From positions 1 through 64,000 of the forward strand of contig JBAWEQ010000025.1 of the NCBI GenBank assembly GCA_049591295.1: a DNA stretch of 64,000 bases. The letters run 5' to 3'. The first letter of the stretch is position 1. Each line of letters starts with the position of its first letter. The notes below the pieces were generated by a model. The model searched no databases and was not told the DNA's origin. It was given only the letters and a program-made list of their open reading frames with translations. The stretch comes from DTPS01 sp049591295. Lineage in GTDB: Bacteria > Acidobacteriota > UBA4820 > DSQY01. Of the stretch, positions 34,485 to 41,243 are shown one piece after another. Made by a program: the position numbers and the translations under genes.

Positions 34485-35552
34485 CTACACCTCCTGGAAA
34501 ATGAAGGGTCTCAGGCAGTCCATGCGCTTCTCGTAGTCCTCCGGGTAGAGGAGCCACGTCGCCGCCGCCACGCTGGACAGGAGGGAGTTGCCATCCTGAG
34601 GCGTGTAGCAGTAGCCCGTTATCTCGGTGCCCCTGTGGACCGCCAGGGAGTGCACGGGAAGCACGGTCTGGCTGAGGATCCGCCCGAAGTGACCGTGGTC
34701 CCTCCCGAAGGAAAAGACCGTGTTGGCGGATTTCTTGTAGGTCACCGCCACCCGCCGGTTTTCATCCACGGCGGCCAGGAGCTTCTCGCGGGTGACGGGC
34801 TTCCTCACCCTGAGCTGAAACCAGATGATGTGCATATACTGCGTGTTCAGCTTGATGGCGGAGGAGAAGAGGTCCAAATCGAGGTCGAGGGTCTTGAAGA
34901 GGTGCCAGGCGTCCCGGGCGTGGTGGGTTCCGAAATCGGGGTCCTCGTGCTTCCCAGCCTGCGGCGAGGGCACGTAGGAGGAGTCCTGGCTGATGTCGTT
35001 GGCCCTCCGCATGCAGACGAATCGCCCCTCCACCAGGTTCTGCGGGCTGTTCCCGTTATCCATCCCCAGGGTGTGCAGGACCACGGCGATGTTGTGCGTG
35101 TTGCAGGAGACCACCTGGATGAACCGGTCTTCCTCCGGGACCAGCGCGCGGTCGTTGATCCCCCGGGCGTACATCTTGCCGAAGCCGAACTCGCTGCCCT
35201 GGGCGATGAAGCCCTTGACCTTCCGGCCGATCGGAAGGTAGAGCTTCTCCTTCGTCTCGTTGCCCACGGGTGTGCAGTCGATCACCACGGAGGCCCGCTG
35301 GACCGCCTCCTCCTGGCTCATGGAAGGTTCCAGCCCCATCTTCCTGAATCCCTCCATGACGGGCGGATCGGTAGCAAGCTGCGCCCCGCGCTCCAGGAGG
35401 GCTCGGACCTTGGACCGTTCTTCCAGGAGGGGCGACCGCTTGTGGAAGGTGACCTCGTCGATGCCCAGCGGCTCGCGCATGTCGCACAAGAGTCCGATGA
35501 GCGGTTCTCCGATCGTCCCGGTACCCACGACGTGCACGACCTTCTTGGCCAT
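34485..35552 (-). CDS. Archaeal-type (class II) glyceraldehyde-3-phosphate dehydrogenase-like protein
   Basis: A 355-residue cytosolic dehydrogenase. The N-terminal HVVGTGTIGEPLIGLL is a Rossmann fingerprint. VVIDCTPVGNETKEKLYLP and the nucleophile segment VVSCNTHNI (Cys150) match the type II, archaeal GAPDH family rather than the common bacterial GapA, which has SCTTN. Family members are NAD(P)-dependent and phosphorylating; activity here is inferred. ATG 35552 has an excellent GGAGGTGAGG site. A perfect 10-bp hairpin lies 82 nt upstream. It is the gene after ahcY on the same strand, beyond repeat copy D. Confidence 0.75.
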   Translation of the reverse strand: MAKKVVHVVGTGTIGEPLIGLLCDMREPLGIDEVTFHKRSPLLEERSKVRALLERGAQLATDPPVMEGFRKMGLEPSMSQEEAVQRASVVIDCTPVGNETKEKLYLPIGRKVKGFIAQGSEFGFGKMYARGINDRALVPEEDRFIQVVSCNTHNIAVVLHTLGMDNGNSPQNLVEGRFVCMRRANDISQDSSYVPSPQAGKHEDPDFGTHHARDAWHLFKTLDLDLDLFSSAIKLNTQYMHIIWFQLRVRKPVTREKLLAAVDENRRVAVTYKKSANTVFSFGRDHGHFGRILSQTVLPVHSLAVHRGTEITGYCYTPQDGNSLLSSVAAATWLLYPEDYEKRMDCLRPFIFQEV

Positions 35553-35633
35553 GGACCTCACCTCCCTGGAGCTGCAGGGCCTCCAAAAGATGACGGGCGG
35601 TCCCCCGTCTTGGGAATCCGGCGCCAGACACAC

Positions 35634-35661
35634 AGCGGGGGGCACCTTCGCGCCCCCCGCT
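35634..35661 (-). promoter_or_regulatory. Perfect GC-rich hairpin upstream of the GAPDH-like gene
   Basis: AGCGGGGGGC (35634-35643) and GCCCCCCGCT (35652-35661) form a 10-bp stem with an 8-nt loop. There is no T tract on either strand. It lies 82 nt upstream of the start codon. A possible -10 TATACT is at 35724-35729 on the minus strand, which would place the hairpin in the leader RNA. Confidence 0.45.
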
Positions 35662-35767
35662 GATATTCACGGTCTGCAAGCCTTCCCCGGCGCCGTCACC
35701 CGAACGATTCTTCAGGCATGTTCAGTATAAACCCTCCCCCGAGGCCGGGCCAGGAGGCGCCCCTTCA

Positions 35768-36037
35768 CCCAAACTCCGCCGTTGAAACGCGGGTGCCTTT
35801 GGCCAAGTCTCGGGTACACGGGTAATGGCATTGTCTCTTGTGCGGGGAGGGCCATTCCCTCCCCGCCCCACGGGCGAAGCCCGTCGGGGCCCCACCCCGC
35901 CCTTGGGGCCTCCTCGCCCGACCGGGGCCGGGCGAGGAGGCAACCCAAATCCCTCGGCGGGTGAAGACCGGCTTTCACGACAACCACTTTCCATCTGCCT
36001 TTCGGCGCCACCACCACGTCCAATCGCGGGATTTGGG
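35768..36037 (-). mobile_element. MITE-like structured repeat, copy D, inserted at the ahcY stop codon
   Basis: A 270-bp copy in minus orientation. Its terminal repeats are at 36018-36037 and 35768-35787 (CCCAAACTCCGCCGTTGAAA) and match at 14 of 20 positions. A near-perfect target duplication flanks it, CTTCA (35763-35767) and CTTTA (36038-36042); the latter contains the ahcY stop. The first internal hairpin is a perfect 13-bp stem (35908-35920 with 35929-35941), different in sequence from the equivalent hairpin in the other copies. Its remaining subterminal sequence is very close to copy B. Confidence 0.85.
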
Positions 36038-36039
36038 CT

Positions 36040-37302
36040 TTACGTCCCCTCCTGCCAGGAGGCGAGGTAGCGCCGCTGCTCCTCGGTGAGGGTGTCCATC
36101 CGGTATCCGAGGGTGCCCAGCTTGATCCGGGCGATCTCCACGTCGATCTCCTCCGGGATCACGTGGACCGACTTGCTCAGGAAGGCACGGTGCTGGAGGA
36201 TCCACTCGGCGGAAAGGGCCTGGTTGGCGAAGGACATATCCATGACCACGGCCGGATGGCCCTCCGCGGCGGAGAGGTTCACCAGGCGACCCTCGGCGAG
36301 GAGGTAGACCTTCCTGCCGTTGGGCAGCGCGAACTCCTCCACGAAGTCGCGGACCGCCGTCTTGGCCACGGCGATCTCGTAGAGGCCGCCCTCGAGCTGG
36401 AGCTCCACGTTAAAGTGGCCGCTGTTGCAGACTATGGCCCCGTCCTTCATGGCGAGGAAGTGTTCCGTCCGGATGACGTGCTTGTTGCCGGTGACGGTGA
36501 TGAAGAGGTCGCCCACCTCGGCCGCCTCGGCCATGGGTTGGACCAGGAAGCCGTCCATGATGGCCTCGATGGCCCTCACGGGGTTCACTTCGGTGATGAT
36601 GACGTGGGCGCCCATCCCCTTGGCCCGCATGGCCACGCCCTTGCCGCACCAGCCGTACCCGGCGATCACGACCGTGGCTCCCGCGAGCAGGATGTTGGTG
36701 GCGCGGATGACGCCGTCCAGGGTAGACTGGCCGGTTCCGTAACGGTTATCGAAGAAGTGTTTGGTCATGGCCTCGTTGACGGCGACGATGGGATAGGCCA
36801 GTACGCCGTGCTTGGCCATGCTCTGGAGGCGGATGACCCCCGTGGTGGTCTCCTCGGTGCCGGCCAGGATGGTCTGAAGCGCATCCCGCCGATCGCCGTG
36901 GGCCAGGGAGACCAGGTCGGCCCCGTCGTCCATGGTGATCATGGGCTTGGTGTCGAGCACGGATGCTAGGTGCTTGTAGTAGGTGGCGTTGTCTTCCCCC
37001 TTGATGGCGAACACCGACACGCCGAAGTCCCGCGCCAGGCTGGCGGCCACATCGTCCTGCGTGGAGAGGGGGTTGCTGGCGCAGAGAGCCACTTCGGCCC
37101 CTCCGGCCACCAGCGTGCGCATGAGGTTGGCCGTTTCCGTGGTGACGTGTAGGCAGGCTCCCATCCGGATGCCCTTGAGGGGCTTGTCCCGTTCAAAGCG
37201 GCTGCGGATGCTCGCCAGCACGGGCATGTGCCGGTCCGCCCAGAGGATTCTCGCCTTGCCTCGGTCGGCCAATGCCGCATCCCTGATGTCGCACTCCATC
37301 AT
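36040..37302 (-). CDS. ahcY: Adenosylhomocysteinase
   Basis: A 420-residue NAD-dependent enzyme that splits S-adenosylhomocysteine to homocysteine and adenosine. CLHVTTETANLMRTLVAGGAEVALCASNPLSTQDDVAA, the NAD loop AGYGWCGKGVAMRAKGMGA and CNSGHFNVELQ are diagnostic when read in parts. It lacks the roughly 40-residue insertion of the long form and ends differently (EEQRRYLASWQEGT), as in the short archaeal/Thermotoga type. ATG 37302 overlaps the metK stop (ATGA) with AAGGGGG before it. It forms a SAM-cycle operon with metK. Confidence 0.93.
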   Translation of the reverse strand: MMECDIRDAALADRGKARILWADRHMPVLASIRSRFERDKPLKGIRMGACLHVTTETANLMRTLVAGGAEVALCASNPLSTQDDVAASLARDFGVSVFAIKGEDNATYYKHLASVLDTKPMITMDDGADLVSLAHGDRRDALQTILAGTEETTTGVIRLQSMAKHGVLAYPIVAVNEAMTKHFFDNRYGTGQSTLDGVIRATNILLAGATVVIAGYGWCGKGVAMRAKGMGAHVIITEVNPVRAIEAIMDGFLVQPMAEAAEVGDLFITVTGNKHVIRTEHFLAMKDGAIVCNSGHFNVELQLEGGLYEIAVAKTAVRDFVEEFALPNGRKVYLLAEGRLVNLSAAEGHPAVVMDMSFANQALSAEWILQHRAFLSKSVHVIPEEIDVEIARIKLGTLGYRMDTLTEEQRRYLASWQEGT

Positions 37303-38468
37303 CTGCCCCCTTGCCCGCCCGTCGTCCGGCCGCAGCCGGCCTTCAGAGCCTCGACCTTGTGAATGAATTCCCACGTGAATTCCGGTAATTCGCGTCCGAA
37401 GTGACCGTAGGCCGCCGTCTTCTTGAAGATGGGCCGCCTCAGGTCCAAGTACTTGATGATCCCTCCCGGCGTCAGGGGGAACACCTCCCGGATAGCCCCC
37501 TCGAGCACCTTCTCCTCCACGAGACCGCTGCCGAAGGTGTCCACCATCACGGAGACGGGCTCGGCGACGCCGATGGCGTAAGCAAGCTGGACCTCGGCAC
37601 GCCTGGCCAGGCCAGCCGCCACGATGTTCTTCGCGATGTGGCGGGCCATGTAGCAGGCGGAGCGGTCCACCTTCGTGGGATCTTTCCCGGAGAAGGCCCC
37701 TCCACCGTGGCGCCCCATCCCGCCGTAGGTGTCCACGATGATCTTGCGGCCCGTGAGGCCGGTGTCGCCCTGCGGACCGCCGATGACGAACAGGCCCGTG
37801 GGATTGATGTGGAATGCGGTCTCCGCGTCCAGCATGTCCGGCGGGATGACCTCGCGGATCACCGCCTCCTCCACCTCCTTCCGGAGGGTCGTCTGGGCGA
37901 CGCTCTCATCGTGCTGGACCGCGAGGACCACGGCCTTGACCTTCTTGGGAACGCCGTCCTCGTAATAGACGCTCACCTGGCTCTTGCCGTCCGGCCGCAG
38001 ATACGGGAGAACCTTGTCCTTCCGCAGCTTGGCGAGGCGCTCCGTGAGCCGGTGCGCGGTATAGATGGGGAAGGGCATCAGGGTCGGGGTCTCGTCGCAT
38101 GCGAAGCCGAACATGAGTCCCTGGTCTCCGGCGCCGCCCGTGTCTACCCCCATGGCGATGTTGGGCGACTGCGGGTCTATGGAGGAGATCACGGAGCAGG
38201 TCTTGTAGTCCATTCCATAGCCGCCGTCCACGTACCCGATATCGCGGATGGTGCCCCGGACGACCGTGGGCAAATCGACATAAGCCTTAGTCGTAATCTC
38301 GCCTGCCACGAGCGCCAGCCCCGTGGTGACCAGCGTCTCACAGGCCACCCGGCCGAGGGGATCCTGCTCGAGTACGGCGTCCAGGACGGCGTCGCTGATC
38401 TGGTCCGCTATCTTGTCGGGGTGCCCCTCGGTCACCGACTCGGAGCTAAAGAGGAAGTCTTTCAGCAT
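37299..38468 (-). CDS. metK: S-adenosylmethionine synthase
   Basis: A 389-residue cytosolic enzyme that makes SAM from methionine and ATP. The substrate loop FSSESVTEGHPDKIADQISD, GAGDQGLMFG and GGGAFSGKDPTKVDRSA (the P-loop) are all intact, and the length is typical. The ATG at 38468 has GGAGAAAGG upstream and a near-consensus promoter 38 nt away. No SAM riboswitch fits in this short leader. Confidence 0.96.
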   Translation of the reverse strand: MLKDFLFSSESVTEGHPDKIADQISDAVLDAVLEQDPLGRVACETLVTTGLALVAGEITTKAYVDLPTVVRGTIRDIGYVDGGYGMDYKTCSVISSIDPQSPNIAMGVDTGGAGDQGLMFGFACDETPTLMPFPIYTAHRLTERLAKLRKDKVLPYLRPDGKSQVSVYYEDGVPKKVKAVVLAVQHDESVAQTTLRKEVEEAVIREVIPPDMLDAETAFHINPTGLFVIGGPQGDTGLTGRKIIVDTYGGMGRHGGGAFSGKDPTKVDRSACYMARHIAKNIVAAGLARRAEVQLAYAIGVAEPVSVMVDTFGSGLVEEKVLEGAIREVFPLTPGGIIKYLDLRRPIFKKTAAYGHFGRELPEFTWEFIHKVEALKAGCGRTTGGQGGR

Positions 38469-38506
38469 CGTATCCTTTCTCCGCAGGCTTAGAAGAACAA
38501 GGTGCG

Positions 38507-38535
38507 GTTATAGCATCAGCCCCATGCAGGGTCAA
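38507..38535 (-). promoter_or_regulatory. Near-consensus sigma-70 promoter of metK-ahcY
   Basis: On the minus strand, TTGACC (38530-38535) and TATAAC (38507-38512) are separated by exactly 17 nt. The predicted start lies about 30 nt upstream of the metK ATG. The left end of repeat copy E is only 13 bp upstream of the -35 box. Confidence 0.8.
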
Positions 38536-38548
38536 GGGATAGCGTCAC

Positions 38549-38809
38549 CCCCAATACCGCGATGAAGCAGGCAGAATCGCCACGGACGCTCCGCGGACGG
38601 AGAATCCGGAAGCACTCATCTTTCACCCATCAAGGGATTGGGGGCCCTCGAGCCAAAGGCGAGAGGGCGCCAACGGTGGGGTGAGGCTCCACGGGCTTTG
38701 CCCGTGGAGCGGGGAGGGAACGGCCCTCCCCGTCCGGGAGAAGACTTCTTTCCCCTGGAGAACCGCCATGTCTCTCGAAGGCACAGGCCTTTCAATCGAG
38801 GAATTTGGG
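38549..38809 (+). mobile_element. MITE-like structured repeat, copy E (261 bp)
   Basis: The terminal repeats, 38549-38568 (CCCCAATACCGCGATGAAGC) and 38790-38809 (TTTCAATCGAGGAATTTGGG), pair at 13 of 20 positions. A perfect target duplication, GTCAC, flanks them (38544-38548 and 38810-38814). The central stem GCTCCACGGGC-TTT-GCCCGTGGAGC has 11 perfect pairs, with C-G to T-A changes on both arms relative to other copies. It lies between the metK promoter and the 3' end of an unknown gene. The length is identical to copy C. Confidence 0.88.
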
Positions 38810-38847
38810 GTCACTGGCGCCTGGGGCGGGAGGGCGGCTGAGGGCGG

Positions 38848-39468
38848 CTATTTGATGACCTTCGCCTTGAGGGTGACCTTGCCATCCTTGGTCTGGACCG
38901 AAAAGGCTACGTCCGATCCTTGGTACTTCTGGAGTATGGCCGTCTTCTGCTGGGCGAGGTGCTGCTCGAAGGAGGCGAGATCCCACTTGGGCACCTCCCC
39001 CTCCCTGAGCTTGGCGTTGATGAACTCCTCGAAGAGTGCTCGGGTATGGCGTCCGCCTCTCGCGGGCGCCTGTTTCGCCGGGGTAGGCACCGGAGGCGGC
39101 GGCTCGGGAGCGGAGGCGGGAGCGGGGGGATGGCCTCTCTCGAGGTCCTGCAGCTCCCTCTTGGCTCGGCGGACCGACGCCAGCAAACGCGGGTCCTGGA
39201 CGAGCCCGTCCTCCCTGGCCCGCATCCACTTGTTCCACTGCTCGCACCGCATGACGTAGCTGCTGTTGAAGGTGGTGAAGCGGAACTGTTGGGCGAGCCT
39301 GGGAAGGTTGGTGTTTCCGTAGGTCCTCACCAGGGCGTCCAGCTCCTTCTGTTCCTTGCGGGGAGGGTCGCGCCGCGAGCCGGCGAAGTAGAGGTCGTAC
39401 TCGTGCTTCAGGATATTCAGCAAGGTCTGCATCCGCTGAATGTCCCGCTCGAAATCCATCTCGGGCAT
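38848..39468 (-). CDS. Hypothetical protein (possibly MXAN_5187-like)
   Basis: A 206-residue soluble protein that I do not recognise with confidence. The N-terminal half is helical and aromatic-rich (YGNTNLPRLAQQFRFTTFNSSYVMR and QWNKWMRAREDG). A Pro/Ala-rich linker (about 112-135) follows, and then a compact C-terminal domain (TRALFEEFINAKLREGE to VKVTLKAKVIK). The pattern resembles the MXAN_5187 C-terminal group described from myxobacteria, a weak match by eye. It is a solo minus-strand gene divergent from gdhA, and repeat copy E lies 38 nt past its stop. Confidence 0.6.
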   Translation of the reverse strand: MPEMDFERDIQRMQTLLNILKHEYDLYFAGSRRDPPRKEQKELDALVRTYGNTNLPRLAQQFRFTTFNSSYVMRCEQWNKWMRAREDGLVQDPRLLASVRRAKRELQDLERGHPPAPASAPEPPPPVPTPAKQAPARGGRHTRALFEEFINAKLREGEVPKWDLASFEQHLAQQKTAILQKYQGSDVAFSVQTKDGKVTLKAKVIK

Positions 39469-39567
39469 GTTCCGTCCCGCTCCTTATAGGCACTTTAAGG
39501 CAGAGGGCCGTCCTCTTCAAGGTTACCGATCATTTCCCCCACTTCATCGGCTGGTTTGGTGCCCGGC

Positions 39568-39597
39568 TTGACACCCCAGTCGGCCAATTGCTAGATT
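39568..39597 (+). promoter_or_regulatory. Sigma-70-type promoter of gdhA
   Basis: A consensus TTGACA (39568-39573) and TAGATT (39592-39597) are 18 nt apart. The predicted start near 39604 leaves a long leader of about 210 nt before the gdhA ATG. Confidence 0.65.
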
Positions 39598-39603
39598 CAC
39601 CCC

Positions 39604-39815
39604 TCTGGAGGGGGGATTACCGAAGCCCTGATTTCGAGGAGGCTCGTTGGGGTCGGCTGGGGTGGAAGGTGACCGGGTGCCGCCTTCCGGGTTCTACTTC
39701 CGCGACAGATCGATCCCGTTGGCCTCGGCTGCTCATGTGTGAAGAACACGTTCTGCTAGAACCGCTACGCCTGGTGCCCGGATCGCGGTGATCCGGACCG
39801 CAAAGGAGAACAGTG
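39604..39815 (+). promoter_or_regulatory. Long structured leader of gdhA
   Basis: About 210 nt without a gene. Visible hairpins are GGAAGG/CCTTCC (about 39662-39686), GTGT/ACAC (about 39737-39749) and a perfect 7-bp stem CCGGATC-GCGGT-GATCCGG (39778-39796) that ends six nucleotides before the AAAGGAG site. It does not match a riboswitch class I know. The stem next to the ribosome-binding site could modulate translation. Confidence 0.45.
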
Positions 39816-41102
39816 ATGACGACCAAGCCCTTCAACCCGTTTGAGATGGCCCAGCAGCAATTCGACGCCGTGGCGGAGAGGCTGGGACTGGATCAGGCCA
39901 CCCGCGACCTGCTGCGCACTCCGCTTCGTGAATACCACTTCAACATCCCGGTCCGCATGGACGACGGATCGTACAAGGTGTTTCACGGGTTCCGCATCCA
40001 GCACAACGACGCTCGGGGCCCATGCAAGGGCGGCATCCGCTTCCACCCCCACGAGACCGTGGACACGGTGCGCGCTCTGGCCACCTGGATGACCTGGAAG
40101 TGCGCCGTGGTGGACATTCCCTTGGGTGGCGGCAAGGGCGGCGTCATCTGCGACCCGCACAACCTCTCGGACCGAGAGCAGGAGGGCATCTGCCGCGGGT
40201 GGGTGCGCCAGGTGGCCCGGAACGTCGGACCGACACAGGACGTGCCAGCCCCCGACGTGATGACCCACGGACAGCACATGCTCTGGATGATGGACGAGCT
40301 GGAGAGGATCCGCGGAGAAAAGCTGCCGGGCTTCATCACGGGCAAGCCCGTGGGCATGGGCGGTTCTCTCGGACGCACCGAGGCTACCGGCCACGCCGTC
40401 ATCTACACCGTCCGCGAGGCCATGAAGGAGCTCGGCATCGACATCAAGAAGTCCACCGCCTCCATCCAGGGCTCGGGCAACGTGGCCCAATATTCGGTGG
40501 ATCTCTTCACGCAGTACGGCGGTAAGGTGATCGCCATCGCCTGCTGGGACAACAACGACAAGAAGGCCTACACCTATCGCTCCGAGGCGGGCATCCAGTT
40601 TGACCAGCTCATGGCCGCCGTGGACAAGTTCGGGACCATCAGCCCCGCCAAGGCCAAGGAATACGGCTGGCAGCAGCTGCCCGGCGACGCCTGGATCGAA
40701 CAGGAGGTGACCCTCCTCATCCCGGCCGCCCAGGAGGGCATGATCACCGGCGACAACGTGGGCAAGATCAAGCCGTCCGTGAAGATCATCGCGGAGGGCG
40801 CCAACGGCCCCACCACGGTGGATGCCGACAAGGTCCTTTTCGAGCGCGGCATCTTCGTGATCCCCGACTTCCTCTGCAACGCCGGCGGCGTGACCTGCTC
40901 CTACTTCGAACAGGTGCAGTGCAACATGAACTATTACTGGGAGAAGGAGGAGGTCTTGCAGAAGCTCGACCAGAAGATGACGAGCGCCTTCAAGGCCGTC
41001 TCCAAGCTCCACAGGGACAAGAAGATCTACATGCGCGACGCGGCCTACATGATCGCCATCTCGCGCGTGGCCGAGGCCTGCAAACTGCGCGGCTGGGTGT
41101 AG
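39816..41102 (+). CDS. gdhA: Glutamate dehydrogenase (catalytic)
   Basis: A 428-residue enzyme that interconverts glutamate and 2-oxoglutarate plus ammonia. All catalytic residues of the family are present: Lys71 (GPCKGGIRF), Lys95 (WMTWK), catalytic Lys107 (GGGKGG), catalytic Asp147 (VPAPDV) and Ser in VTCSYFEQVQ. The nucleotide fold has GSGNVAQ, a variant of GxGxxG. ATG 39816 follows AAAGGAG; the GTG one codon upstream is less likely. It has its own promoter and terminator. NAD versus NADP use cannot be told by eye. Confidence 0.94.
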   Translation: MTTKPFNPFEMAQQQFDAVAERLGLDQATRDLLRTPLREYHFNIPVRMDDGSYKVFHGFRIQHNDARGPCKGGIRFHPHETVDTVRALATWMTWKCAVVDIPLGGGKGGVICDPHNLSDREQEGICRGWVRQVARNVGPTQDVPAPDVMTHGQHMLWMMDELERIRGEKLPGFITGKPVGMGGSLGRTEATGHAVIYTVREAMKELGIDIKKSTASIQGSGNVAQYSVDLFTQYGGKVIAIACWDNNDKKAYTYRSEAGIQFDQLMAAVDKFGTISPAKAKEYGWQQLPGDAWIEQEVTLLIPAAQEGMITGDNVGKIKPSVKIIAEGANGPTTVDADKVLFERGIFVIPDFLCNAGGVTCSYFEQVQCNMNYYWEKEEVLQKLDQKMTSAFKAVSKLHRDKKIYMRDAAYMIAISRVAEACKLRGWV

Positions 41103-41128
41103 ATCCCGGCATCTTTTCGCTCCGCTAA

Positions 41129-41160
41129 GGGGCCCGCCCTCGCCGGCGGGTCCCTTTTTT
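41129..41160 (+). terminator. Rho-independent terminator of gdhA
   Basis: The stem GGGGCCCGCC/GGCGGGTCCC (41129-41138 with 41145-41154, one G-T pair) is followed by TTTTTT. It lies 26 nt past the gdhA stop. Confidence 0.9.
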
Positions 41161-41243
41161 GCGCCCCGGCGCCCAGTCGGCTTGCTGGCCCGGGGCACCG
41201 AGCTCCTGTATACTTCGGCCCATGGCAGAGGGGGAAGCGGTCC

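Noticed and set aside
38469..38548. SAM riboswitch upstream of metK
   Set aside because: The promoter leaves a leader of only about 30 nt, too short for any SAM riboswitch class.
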